A stretch of 64,000 bases of DNA from the NCBI GenBank assembly GCA_002238445.1, contig MPML01000020.1, positions 1 through 64,000 of the forward strand, written 5' to 3'. The notes beneath the pieces are model-generated. The model had not been told where the DNA came from, ran no database searches, and was given only the letters and a program-made list of their open reading frames with translations. Position numbers and translations under genes: made by a program. Below, one piece after another: positions 8,409 through 16,829 of this stretch (the stretch's first letter is position 1; every line of letters begins with the position of its first letter). The DNA is from Caldilineaceae bacterium bin5. GTDB taxonomy: Bacteria; Chloroflexota; Anaerolineae; Caldilineales; Caldilineaceae.

Positions 8409-9064
8409 TCGAAGACATAGAGATTGTTCAAAAGAATTACATCGAAAAGAAGGCAGCGGAGTATCGAAGCCGTGGTTATGAAGTGGAGGAAAACTGTCCG
8501 TTGGACTTCCTGCCCGGCTTCCGCGCGGACTTGGTCGTACGTAAGAATGGCGAAGCGAAAGTGATCGAGGTAAGGTTCAGGACTTCGTTGGCTGGATCAC
8601 CCCAAATAGAGGAACTTGCGCGAATTTTACATGATAAACCCGGCTGGAGCTTCGAACTAATGCTGGTGGGCGAGCCGGAAAGGCTGGATTCCCCGGAAGG
8701 CGTGCAGTCGTTTGCCAGAGAAGAAATCCTTCAGCGGCTTGATGAAACGAAAAAGGCTCTCGATCACGGCCTGAGTGAGGCTGCCTTTCTGCTGGTCTGG
8801 TCGGCTTTCGAAGCGGCCACCAGAGAATTGATTGCGGCGGAGGGAGTTTCCATCGCGCGCGTCACCAAGACCGGCCATGTCCTCGATCAGGCAGTCCATC
8901 ACGGAGTAATCTCCCGTGAAGACTACGACTATCTGGCCAATATGAGGAGATATCGAAACGCCATCGCCCACGGCTTTGACGTCAGCGATTTCAACGACGA
9001 AAAGGTGACAGAGTTAATCGCAGTCGTCCGGCGACTCCTGGATTCCGAGCCAGAGTTGGTGTAG
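8405..9064 (+). CDS. REase-like (AHJR-type) plus HEPN-like two-domain protein
   Basis: A 219-residue soluble protein. The N-terminal half resembles a PD-(D/E)xK nuclease fold: GFRADLVV (D42) and KVIEVRFRTS (E55; the usual lysine is R57, so cleavage activity is doubtful). The C-terminal half is helical and contains RRYRNAIAHG, the R-x4-H motif (R184/H189) of HEPN ribonuclease domains. TTG start at 8405 overlaps the RusA stop, indicating coupled translation. Proteins of this architecture occur in mobile and defence contexts; the exact role is unknown. GC content looks lower than in neighbouring housekeeping genes, suggesting transfer. Confidence 0.7.
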   Translation: MIEDIEIVQKNYIEKKAAEYRSRGYEVEENCPLDFLPGFRADLVVRKNGEAKVIEVRFRTSLAGSPQIEELARILHDKPGWSFELMLVGEPERLDSPEGVQSFAREEILQRLDETKKALDHGLSEAAFLLVWSAFEAATRELIAAEGVSIARVTKTGHVLDQAVHHGVISREDYDYLANMRRYRNAIAHGFDVSDFNDEKVTELIAVVRRLLDSEPELV

Positions 9065-9126
9065 CAGCGCGCATAAACACTTGTGTCGCCGGCGTCGTCG
9101 AGATCGGGTTTGGCAAAAGATGCTTT

Positions 9127-9369
9127 ATGAAATGTTCCTGGAGACGAATTGGTGTGTGTGTGAATATCCGCGATGACGAGACCTGCCGGCTTGTGGCCCG
9201 GGAACGCCCACACAACCGACAACATGCCAAACCTTTCGTCTCACCGGAGGAAGTCATGGCATTCTTCCAGGAGTGCGATGCCCTGGACAGCCTCGACACG
9301 GAACCGGACTGGAGTAAGCACCTGCGCGTCATCAGCGGGTCGCGCGCAGGAAAATCCGCTGGCACTTGA
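9127..9369 (+). pseudogene. VapB-like (ribbon-helix-helix type) antitoxin remnant
   Basis: Within an open stretch, CVNIRDDETCRLVARER resembles the start of a ribbon-helix-helix antitoxin, and the C-terminal FFQECDALDSLDTEPDW followed by SKHLRVI resembles the toxin-neutralising tail of antitoxins that precede PIN toxins. The middle helix that completes the DNA-binding fold is not convincing, so it may be internally deleted. It ends in a TTGA overlap with a PIN-domain fragment, the usual VapBC coupling. I infer a decayed toxin-antitoxin pair. Confidence 0.5.
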
Positions 9370-9452
9370 TTCGCGTCGATATGCATGTCTTCATCTACGC
9401 AGCGGGCCGGCCCCATCCACCACTTAATCCGGCCCAATCACCTCGCTATTAA
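9366..9452 (+). pseudogene. VapC PIN-domain toxin, N-terminal fragment
   Basis: TTG at 9366 opens a 28-residue frame, IRVDMHVFIYAAGRPHP then NPAQ, which matches the first strand and helix of PIN-domain ribonuclease toxins (usual VDTNVFIYA; here the catalytic Asp is kept as VDMHV). It stops at 9450-9452, inside the left arm of a perfect inverted repeat. The remaining ~110 residues and three catalytic acids are absent. The break coincides with the repeat, which suggests a recombination event removed the rest. Confidence 0.6.
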
Positions 9453-9479
9453 CGTTTCAGGGCCCAAACGTTAATAGCG
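9444..9479. repeat. Perfect 14-bp inverted repeat with 8-bp spacer (lox-like)
   Basis: The arms are CGCTATTAACGTTT (9444-9457) and its exact reverse complement (9466-9479), separated by the asymmetric spacer CAGGGCCC. This geometry matches tyrosine-recombinase core sites (loxP has 13-bp arms and an 8-bp spacer). A further half-copy, AACGTTAATACG, lies at 9497-9508. There is no T-tract, so a Rho-independent terminator is unlikely. The left arm sits in the last codons of a truncated vapC. Confidence 0.75.
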
Positions 9480-9509
9480 TAATCCACTATTCAAGTAACG
9501 TTAATACGG

Positions 9510-10230
9510 ATTGGCCACCACGCTGCATAGTGGGATCGGCTGCAGTCCTGTCCATCCCCGAAATCCCAAGAATCCCGGTTCAGTCAGCACCTCACAAAAA
9601 ACCGGGGATACATCTTCTGACGGGTGGATGCCAGATTTGGGACATCTCACGAGGTTCGCGGATGGGACACTCGCCGTCAGTGCATCCGACAAGTGACGCG
9701 CCTCAATCCCAACCCCACTCTGGCACACACTCCCAAAATGGGTGCATCCCCAATTATTGTGTCGATTCGTAGCGCCCTATTTCGCCGGCCCAGGAAATCC
9801 GCAACGTCTCAATTCGCGGCCCTGCCTGGGGCCAGCGAAGGGATCTCCCGCTCCTTATTTCCGTTTTGTGGACGGTCGGCCGCAAGCGGCCTCCCTTGTG
9901 CAGGGGCTGCGCCCCCGCAACGCCCCCCTCCAAAAACATGCCTCCCCGACCGGTGCGCCTTCTTCGCGGCGGTACGCCTGTCCGGCAGTGTGCCTGCCGC
10001 CAACCAACGACGTTTCGAAGAAAGCCAGCATGGTGCCGGCAGTGGAGGGTTGGTCAAGCATGGCGCCAAAAAAGAGGGCTGATGGCATGAAAACTGTGCT
10101 ACAACGGTCCTGTCCATTCCCCAATCTGAGTTCCTAGTATGGGCGGAGTCACAAAAAACGAAGAACTGACTATTCTTGATTCAGACAGCGGCTGTCCAAA
10201 AATCTGGGATGCACCCCCCAAAATGCCGAG
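9510..10230. other. Non-coding, repeat-rich stretch
   Basis: No reading frame here looks like a protein. The sequence is a patchwork of short degenerate motifs that recur within it: a TCCTGTCCAT(T/C)CCC string (about 9545 and 10109), CACAAAAAAC (about 9593 and 10151), and GGGTGCATCC or its complement (about 9625, 9740, 10208). At 9873-9930 lies a GC-rich hairpin block shared with the repeats near 34290 and 37010. It probably represents decayed intergenic repeats. Confidence 0.5.
9873..9930 (+). repeat. GC-rich dispersed hairpin repeat, isolated copy
   Basis: Contains GGTCGGCC, CTCCCTTGTGCAGGGGCTGC and GCCCCCGCAACGCCCC. The last two segments are shared almost exactly with the cores of the repeats at 34188-34520 and, inverted, 36690-37140. 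It forms two short hairpins (GGCCGCAAGCGGCC and GGGGCTGCGCCCC). The flanking terminal motifs of the larger element are not obvious here. Confidence 0.6.
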
Positions 10231-10231
10231 A

Positions 10232-10260
10232 TTGCCCTCTGCCCCACAATCTGCTATACT
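10232..10260 (+). promoter_or_regulatory. Candidate promoter for the nusA operon
   Basis: TTGCCC (10232-10237) and TATACT (10255-10260) are 17 bases apart and point toward nusA. This leaves a leader of over 200 bases before the ATG at 10482. No protein-like frame fills the leader. Confidence 0.45.
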
Positions 10261-10481
10261 TGTAATTAACTGTCGTTAGCTTGTACGATTTTGATAGATT
10301 CGTAGGTCTGAAGTGGGTTCTGCCCACTTTTCTTGTTCTACGGGCTCGTCGCCTGCAATATCTGTTCGGAGCATTTGTCTGTCTGCCTCCGCGTTTTCGT
10401 CTGCCGACGTCTTCATCGCCCGGACATCCGGCGGCGGCAAATATGCAGAGGGGTCAAGTTTTCAGGAGTAGTTGAACAAAA

Positions 10482-12353
10482 ATGTCTAAAGCACTCATCG
10501 CTGGGATCAATCAGGTTGCTGTTGATAAAGACCTCGACAATGAGGTGATTTTCGACGCAATCGAGGCTGCGCTCATTTCAGCTTACAAGCGCAACTACGG
10601 CTCCGTCGCCAATGTGACGGCTCAGGTGGACCGCGCGTCGGGCGAGATGAGCGTGTTCGCGGAGAAAGAGGTAGTCGAAGATATCCTCAACCCGAATACC
10701 GAAATTCTGTTAGACGATGCCAAAACCGTGGAGCCGTCTACTGAATTGGGCGATGTAGTTCTGGTGCAGAATACGCCCGACAACTTCGGCCGTATTGCCG
10801 CCCAGACCGCCAAACAGGTGATCCTGCAACGCATTCGAGAGGCTGAACGAGACACCGTCTACGAAAACTTTGTCCACAAAGTTGGCGAGACGATCACTGC
10901 ACAGGTCCGCAGCATCGATCTCGTCTCCGGCGCTGTCACCATTCTGATCGATGACAGACACGAAAACCTTCTGCCCCGCGAGGAGCAGATCCCGTCGGAA
11001 AACCTGCGCAGGGGAGACTATATCTGTCTGTATGTGGTGGACGTGCACCGCAGCAGTCGCGGCCCGATGATCAAGCTGAGTCGTACCCATCGCGATCTCC
11101 TTCGCCGCCTGATGGAACAGGAGATCCCGGAGGTGCGGGACGGCACCGTTGAAATCAAGGCCATATCCCGCGAGCCCGGCGCACGCAGCAAAGTAGCAGT
11201 TATGGCAACGCTGCCCGGCGTCGACCCAGTGGGCAGTTGCGTGGGCATGCGCGGCTTGCGCATCCAAAACATCGTAACCGAGCTGGCCGGCGAGAAAATC
11301 GACGTCGTCGAGTGGAGCGGCAATCTGCGCACCTATATCTCCAACGCACTCGGTCCGGCCAAAGTGCAGAGCGTTATCCTCGAAGAAGACACCAACATCA
11401 AGACGGCCATCGTAATTGTGCCGGATCGACAACTCAGCTTGGCCATTGGCAAGGCGGGGCAGAATGCCCGTCTGGCAGCCAAACTGACGGGATGGCGCAT
11501 CGACATCAAGAGCGAAACCGAAGCCCACGCCGAAGGGTTGGACCTGCTGGCTGCCGAACAGGCGCAGTTGGCGGCCGGTGAACAAGACCTGCTCAGTATG
11601 GCCGAGAAGATTCTGCGCGACAAAGATGAATCCGCGACAAGCGAAGATGCTTTCCGCCAGGCCGCAGCGCTGCTGCAGCGACGCGATGAAGCAAACAGAA
11701 CGGCCGATCAGAGTACAGCAACCGAGTGGCCCGAAGCCTTGCCGCCGCAGGACGAAGAACGCGGCCTTGGCGTCGATGTAGAGGAGGCATTGAGCGCGTT
11801 CGATCGCGCCGCGGCTGCTGTCCAGGGGGATGAACCGCCTATCACTTCCTTCGACGATATTTCCGTTCCGGAACCGGAGCCGTTTGGCTTCGGCGAGACG
11901 TTGGAGGATGAGGAAGAGATTCAAGAAGAGAGCGACGAAAGCTCTGACACGGTGGAAGAGAGTGAATTGCCCACCCTTCATCCCTCAGAATTGCCGGCGG
12001 AAACAACAGAGGAAGAATCCCTGTTGGAACGTCCGCTCAGACCTGAAGAGTTGCCCCAGGTCATTACTGCCGATATGTTGCGCCAGCGCATGGCCGCGCG
12101 CCAGCAGGGTGGCGGTTCGGGCCCCGTTATCGGTTCAGCCGACGATCTGGAAGTGCCCCCTGAACTGCTCGATTCTCTGGTTGCAACCGAAGAGTCCGAC
12201 GAAGAGACTGACGAGCAGGAAGCCAAACGCGGAAAGGCTCGCCGCGGCAGCCCTACTACACCGAAGCGGCAGCCAAAACGGCAGCGCGCGCGCGGGTCAC
12301 GCGGGCTCGACGTCGACTTGGACGAATTCGATGAAGATGAGTTTAACATTTAG
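10482..12353 (+). CDS. nusA: Transcription termination/antitermination factor NusA
   Basis: A 623-residue RNA polymerase-binding factor that modulates pausing, termination and antitermination. Residues 1-125 form the NusA N-terminal domain ([20 protein letters not shown]), about 135-200 the S1 domain ([18 protein letters not shown]), and about 200-350 the paired KH domains ([39 protein letters not shown]). From about 390 a very long acidic Glu/Asp-rich tail follows, ending in a short basic patch and [12 protein letters not shown]. The tail makes it much longer than the ~350-500 residues common in bacteria. It heads the cluster with ylxR and infB; rimP, usually directly upstream, is not found in front of it. 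Confidence 0.95.
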   Translation: MSKALIAGINQVAVDKDLDNEVIFDAIEAALISAYKRNYGSVANVTAQVDRASGEMSVFAEKEVVEDILNPNTEILLDDAKTVEPSTELGDVVLVQNTPDNFGRIAAQTAKQVILQRIREAERDTVYENFVHKVGETITAQVRSIDLVSGAVTILIDDRHENLLPREEQIPSENLRRGDYICLYVVDVHRSSRGPMIKLSRTHRDLLRRLMEQEIPEVRDGTVEIKAISREPGARSKVAVMATLPGVDPVGSCVGMRGLRIQNIVTELAGEKIDVVEWSGNLRTYISNALGPAKVQSVILEEDTNIKTAIVIVPDRQLSLAIGKAGQNARLAAKLTGWRIDIKSETEAHAEGLDLLAAEQAQLAAGEQDLLSMAEKILRDKDESATSEDAFRQAAALLQRRDEANRTADQSTATEWPEALPPQDEERGLGVDVEEALSAFDRAAAAVQGDEPPITSFDDISVPEPEPFGFGETLEDEEEIQEESDESSDTVEESELPTLHPSELPAETTEEESLLERPLRPEELPQVITADMLRQRMAARQQGGGSGPVIGSADDLEVPPELLDSLVATEESDEETDEQEAKRGKARRGSPTTPKRQPKRQRARGSRGLDVDLDEFDEDEFNI

Positions 12354-12412
12354 GGTGGCCGGTAGTTCGTGAATCACGCCTGGAAAACGTCACCCGCCGT
12401 GTAACGCCGAAG

Positions 12413-12733
12413 ATGACAAAACGGGCAAAGGGACCGAAACAGAAACGGGGTGCCCTGCAGACCCCCCAACGGATGTGCATTGCCTGCCGGCAGTCAGATG
12501 GAAAGCGCGCCCTGATTCGGCTGGTTCGGGTTGCAGACGGGGTCGTTCTGGATGAGACCGGCAAAAAGGCCGGCCGCGGCGCATATGTCCACCCGCAGAC
12601 CAACTGTTGGGAAAGGGCGCTGGCCGGTTCGCTAATACAGAAAGCGTTGCGAACAAAAATCAGCGCCGAGAACCTGATAACACTTTCGGCGTCTGTGGCA
12701 ACACTCTTGCCCGTAGCGGACGAGACCGCGTAG
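12413..12733 (+). CDS. rnpM: YlxR/RnpM family RNA-binding protein
   Basis: A 106-residue basic protein of the YlxR family, reported elsewhere as an RNase P modulator. The signature is present: QRMCIACRQSDGKRALIRLVR and the GRGAYVHPQTNCWERAL segment. The N-terminus is lysine/arginine rich (TKRAKGPKQKRG). It lies 59 bases after nusA and before infB, its conserved position in many Gram-positive and Chloroflexota genomes. Confidence 0.88.
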   Translation: MTKRAKGPKQKRGALQTPQRMCIACRQSDGKRALIRLVRVADGVVLDETGKKAGRGAYVHPQTNCWERALAGSLIQKALRTKISAENLITLSASVATLLPVADETA

Positions 12734-13316
12734 CGGGGAGGAAGAGGGAAAGTCCGTCGGTTACTCTTCACTGACTAACAACTTCTCCTCAAATCTCGAC
12801 CTTTCACACGGTCTGTCAGACTTGTGAACCGTGTGTTTAAGAAGAGGTCTGCTATTCTGTCGTAAGAATTTCAACTGTTATTGCACAATGCAAATAACAG
12901 GTTTTCATATCAAGAGCACAATCGCTGATTGACAGAGAGAATCCGATGAACATAAGCCGATTGCCCGCTCCCTGACATGTGTCGGAATAGCGGGCTCACA
13001 TTGGCTGTACTGCAGTTTGGGATGGAGAGGGGGAAGGTTACAGGGAAGGGAGAGATGGTTGTGTAACGACTAATCTGCCCACCGAAAGTGCCTCTTGGCT
13101 CCCCACATTATGACCTTCTCCGCATACGTCTGTGCATGCTTCCTATCCCAACCATAAATCTGTGTAAAGTTTGAGCAGTAGCACGCAACTTGGCGCGTGA
13201 ACGCTTCTCAGCTTCCTCCCCTCTGTGTTCAGAGGGAGATTTTAGTTGTCAGTTTTGATTCGCGCGGCGCCGTGCAAAACTGGCAACCGGAAGCTATCGA
13301 CGAAAGGAATGGGAAA
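12734..13316. other. 583-base gap before infB with three hairpins
   Basis: No convincing gene. Inverted repeats: CACACGGT at 12805-12812 with 12828-12835; CTGTTATT at 12875-12882 with 12893-12900, followed by GTTTTC and terminator-like; GCCCGCT at 12963-12969 with 12989-12995. The second could terminate nusA-rnpM transcription, in which case infB needs its own promoter further down. An open extension of infB back to 13197 exists but its residues do not resemble IF2. Confidence 0.45.
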
Positions 13317-15197
13317 ATGACAACCGCAACGAAAGATCCAATGCAAATCCAGAATGACGGCCCGGCTGACGACGCCTCCAATGGTGAAGAGGCTGGGCCG
13401 CCATCTTCCATTATTGTGGAGGACTATGTCACCGTCCGCGCATTGGCCGAACGAATGGATCGCAGCCCGATCGATCTCATCAAAGTCCTGATGCAGTTCG
13501 GCATCATGGCGCCGATCGATCAGACTCTCGATCATGATACGGCCGCCATCGTCGGTGAAGAGCTCGGCATCGAGGTGTTGTGGCCGGTCGTAGAGGACGA
13601 GCTGCCGGAGCAGGCGCCCGACGAGGATCGAAGACCCAAGCAAAGGGTGCTGATCCAGGAAATTGTGGCCGAAGAGGCGGAAAAAAATCTCGTGCCTCGG
13701 CCACCGGTTGTGGCGGTTCTCGGGCACGTCGATCATGGCAAAACAACACTCCTCGATCGTATCCGTCGCGCTAACGTGGTAGATACCGAGGCCGGCGGCA
13801 TCACCCAGCATACCGGCGCCTACCAGGTGGAAGTCGACGGCAGGAAAATCACTTTCCTGGATACCCCCGGCCACGAGGCGTTCACAGCCATGCGGGCACG
13901 CGGCGCGCAGGTCACCGACATGGTTATCCTCGTCGTTGCCGCCGACGACGGTATCATGCCGCAGACGCGGGAGGCGATCAGCCATGCCAAGGCAGCCGGA
14001 GTCACCATTGTCGCTGCGATCAACAAGGTCGATCGCCCCAACGCCAATATAAACCGGGTGATGGAGGATCTGTCGACCGAAGACCTGACGCCGGAGGAAT
14101 GGGGCGGCGAAACTATCACTGTGCCCATCAGCGCACTTAACGGTGACGGTGTCGACGATCTGTTGGAAAACATCCTTGTCGTCGCCGAACTCGACCAGCA
14201 CACTGCCAACCCTAATGGGCAATGCGTCGGCACCGTGATCGAGGCCGAGTTGGATAAACAGCGTGGGATCACTGCAACCCTGCTCGTGCAAAACGGTTCC
14301 CTCAAACGAGGGGATTCCGTGGTCGTCGGCGAAAATTGGGGACGTGTCAAGGCTATGTTCGATTACGAGGGGAATCCGTTAAAAGCCGCCGGGCCCAGCA
14401 CGCCGACCATAATTTTGGGACTCAATGGCGTTCCGGAAGCCGGCGAGGTCTTTACTGTAACGAAAAACGATAGAGCTGCTCGCGCGCTTGCTACCGAACG
14501 GCAAAATCAGGCCGCGCGCGCTTCCCAGATCACAACGAACCTGCCAATGACGCTGGAGGATATGTTCGCCCGCGTCGAAGGCGGAGAAGCCGAAACTCTC
14601 AATATCGTCCTGCGGGCCGATGCCCAAGGAACGTTGGCCCCAATTGTTCACAGCCTGGAACAGCTTGACAACGATGAGGTCAAGGTAAAAATCATGCAAT
14701 CGGCTGTTGGTGACATCACCGAGTCCGACGTCATGCTCGCTGAAACCAGTCAAGCGATCATCATCGGATTTGGCGTCAATATAGACAAGTCCGCTCTGGT
14801 GCGCGCAGAACAGTCCGGCGTCGAGATTCGTCACTATCAGATCATCTACAATTTGATCGAAGATGTGGAGCAGGCGCTTACCGGCATGTTGGACCCTATA
14901 TTCGAAGAGGTAGTCAGCGGTCATGCCGAGGTGCGCCAGATGTTCCGCGTGCGTCGCGGCGGCTTGATTGCCGGCTGTATGGTGCTGGACGGAGTTGTCA
15001 AACGCAACAGTCAGGCGCGGCTGCTACGCAACGAATCAACCATCATCACCACTTCCGTCGAAAACCTCAAACGATTTACCGAAGACGTCACCGAAGTGCG
15101 GGCCGGCTATGAGTGCGGCATCAATCTGGCCGGTGTCAATACAGATCTTCAGGAAGGCGATATCATTGAAGTTTATGAAAGACAACAGGTACGATAA
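13317..15197 (+). CDS. infB: Translation initiation factor IF-2
   Basis: The GTPase that places initiator tRNA on the 30S subunit and promotes subunit joining. With the ATG at 13317 (AAAGGA eight bases upstream) it has 626 residues. An IF2 N-terminal-like domain ([23 protein letters not shown]) precedes the G domain: GHVDHGKTT (G1), the GGITQH switch, DTPGH (G3), NKVD (G4) and SAL (G5), then domains II-IV ending in [17 protein letters not shown]. The N-terminal region is short, as in Gram-positive-type IF2. A GTG 120 bases upstream would add 40 residues with no family resemblance, so it was not used. Confidence 0.93.
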   Translation: MTTATKDPMQIQNDGPADDASNGEEAGPPSSIIVEDYVTVRALAERMDRSPIDLIKVLMQFGIMAPIDQTLDHDTAAIVGEELGIEVLWPVVEDELPEQAPDEDRRPKQRVLIQEIVAEEAEKNLVPRPPVVAVLGHVDHGKTTLLDRIRRANVVDTEAGGITQHTGAYQVEVDGRKITFLDTPGHEAFTAMRARGAQVTDMVILVVAADDGIMPQTREAISHAKAAGVTIVAAINKVDRPNANINRVMEDLSTEDLTPEEWGGETITVPISALNGDGVDDLLENILVVAELDQHTANPNGQCVGTVIEAELDKQRGITATLLVQNGSLKRGDSVVVGENWGRVKAMFDYEGNPLKAAGPSTPTIILGLNGVPEAGEVFTVTKNDRAARALATERQNQAARASQITTNLPMTLEDMFARVEGGEAETLNIVLRADAQGTLAPIVHSLEQLDNDEVKVKIMQSAVGDITESDVMLAETSQAIIIGFGVNIDKSALVRAEQSGVEIRHYQIIYNLIEDVEQALTGMLDPIFEEVVSGHAEVRQMFRVRRGGLIAGCMVLDGVVKRNSQARLLRNESTIITTSVENLKRFTEDVTEVRAGYECGINLAGVNTDLQEGDIIEVYERQQVR

Positions 15198-15279
15198 TAG
15201 TTTCTGGTTTTCGGTTTATCGTTTATAGTGGGTTTGAGTGCCTGACAACCGAAACCGAGGAACTGACGGCATTTTAACT

Positions 15280-15735
15280 ATGACGACCACAATTCGTCAG
15301 GAGCGGGCAGCAGCACTGCTCTATCAGGAACTTTCTATTTTGATCGGCAACGAACTGGATGACCCGGCGTTGGAACTGCTGGCGGTGACGAACGTCGTGG
15401 TCAGCCGCGATCTGCGTGTAGCCAAAGTCTACATTCACCAGGATAGCGACATCCAACGCAGTGTCGTCCTCGCCAAACTGAAAAGAGCCGCCCCTTTCCT
15501 GCGGCGCCAATTGGCCCAGAGCGTAACGTTCCGTGCCGTGCCGGAACTGCTCTTCTACTACGACGATACCCCCGACCAGGCCGCTCGGGTGGATGCACTT
15601 TTGCAGAGCATTGCCGCGGAACGAGAGCTACGCCAGCAGGATGTGAACTATGAGAGGGACTCTCTTTCACCTCCCTCCTCTTCACTCTCTTCCCAGGATT
15701 TCTCCACCTACAATGCCCAGAAAGAGGATGCATGA
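15280..15735 (+). CDS. rbfA: 30S ribosome-binding factor A
   Basis: A 151-residue KH-fold protein that assists 16S rRNA 5'-end processing and late 30S assembly. The core begins TTTIRQERAAALLYQELSIL and includes LLAVTNVVVSRDLRVAKVYI and FRAVPELLFYYDDT, typical of the family. A nonconserved tail rich in serine follows residue 120. The ATG at 15280 is preferred over a GTG at 15238 because the extra 14 residues are not family-like. The end overlaps the nrnA start in an ATGA. Confidence 0.9.
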   Translation: MTTTIRQERAAALLYQELSILIGNELDDPALELLAVTNVVVSRDLRVAKVYIHQDSDIQRSVVLAKLKRAAPFLRRQLAQSVTFRAVPELLFYYDDTPDQAARVDALLQSIAAERELRQQDVNYERDSLSPPSSSLSSQDFSTYNAQKEDA

Positions 15736-16787
15736 CCCCTAATGCGTCCCTGCTCAAGCAGGGTACCACCTGCGACCGAGAGGGCGCCCCGGTTGCGCCG
15801 CCCCCTCTCTTGCTCAGCCTCCTGGAATCCAGCCACCATATCCTCTGCATCAGCCATGTAAGCCCTGACGGCGACGCGGTCGGCAGCCTGCTCGGCTTGG
15901 GCGGCATCTTGCGCGCGCTGGGCAAACGGCCCACTCTGGCTCTCCAGGACGAAATTACGTCTGAGTTTCAGTTTATGCCCGGGGCGGAAATGATCATCGG
16001 ACCGGCCGAAGTCGCCCACAACTATGATCTCATCGTCTGCCTGGACACTTCCAGCATTGATCGCATGGGCACCGTCTACAGTCCTGAAATCCACAACCAA
16101 ATCCCCCTCGTAGTCATAGATCATCACATCACCAATACGCTTTTCGGCACCGAAAACTGGGTGGATACAGGCTGCGCAGCCACCTGCCAGATGCTTGTGC
16201 CCCTTGCCGATGCCTTGGATGTGCCGTTGACTGAGGAGATAGCAGTCGCTTTGCTGACCGGCCTCGTGACCGATACACTCTGCTTTCGCACGGCCAATAC
16301 CGGTGCAAAGGAGTTGCAGACGACCTTGCGGCTGTTGAACGCCGGCGCAGACCTGGACCACATCGTTCGCAACACTCTGGACAGCAGATCATTCAGCCTC
16401 GTAAAGCTGTGGGGGGCCGGCCTGGCCAATGTACAGATGGAAGATGGCATCATCTGGGCCGCTCTCAGCGACGAGAACCGTCAGCGCAGTGGAGTCGAAC
16501 TTTATCAGAGCGATGGTTTGGCCAACTTTCTTGTAACTGTGCGCGAGGCCGATATCAGCGCTACTTTTGCCCAACGCTTTGCCAAAAATGGACAAGAACT
16601 GATCGAATGTAGTTTTCGGGCCAAGCCGGGGTTCAACGTGAGCCAGGTCGCCTTTGCATTCGGCGGCGGTGGACATCCACCCGCAGCAGGCTGCACCGTT
16701 GCCGGCAGTTTGCAGGAAGTCTCGGCCCGCGTGGTAGCATCTCTGCACGAGTTGCGCAGCCAAACTACTGATGTCGACCGTGGTTAG
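15732..16787 (+). CDS. nrnA: DHH/DHHA1 phosphoesterase, NrnA-type
   Basis: A 351-residue cytoplasmic phosphoesterase that would degrade short oligoribonucleotides and 3'-phosphoadenosine 5'-phosphate. DHH-family motifs appear in order: SHVSPDGDAVGS (I), LIVCLDTSSIDRMG (II), VVIDHHITN (III, the DHH), ALLTGLVTDTLCFR (IV) and the DHHA1 motif GGGGHPPAAGC near residue 315. Start ATG overlaps the rbfA stop. The rbfA-nrnA-truB-ribF order is conserved in Firmicutes and Chloroflexota and ties the gene to RNA metabolism. Confidence 0.9.
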   Translation: MTPNASLLKQGTTCDREGAPVAPPPLLLSLLESSHHILCISHVSPDGDAVGSLLGLGGILRALGKRPTLALQDEITSEFQFMPGAEMIIGPAEVAHNYDLIVCLDTSSIDRMGTVYSPEIHNQIPLVVIDHHITNTLFGTENWVDTGCAATCQMLVPLADALDVPLTEEIAVALLTGLVTDTLCFRTANTGAKELQTTLRLLNAGADLDHIVRNTLDSRSFSLVKLWGAGLANVQMEDGIIWAALSDENRQRSGVELYQSDGLANFLVTVREADISATFAQRFAKNGQELIECSFRAKPGFNVSQVAFAFGGGGHPPAAGCTVAGSLQEVSARVVASLHELRSQTTDVDRG

Positions 16788-16829
16788 AGGACAGAGATCA
16801 GCGCTATTCACTATCCACTAACCGGTGCC

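Noticed and set aside
9624-10082. A 152-residue open frame in the repeat-rich gap
   Set aside because: It runs through the GC hairpin repeat and has Arg/Pro/Ser-rich composition with no homology-like segment.
10710-11981. A 423-residue minus-strand open frame
   Set aside because: Antisense to the S1/KH region of nusA.
12875-12900. Riboswitch or T-box in front of infB
   Set aside because: Only short independent hairpins are visible; no T-box or known switch motif was found.
13197-13316. GTG start extending IF-2 by 40 residues
   Set aside because: The added residues are not IF2-like, and ATG 13317 has its own ribosome binding site.
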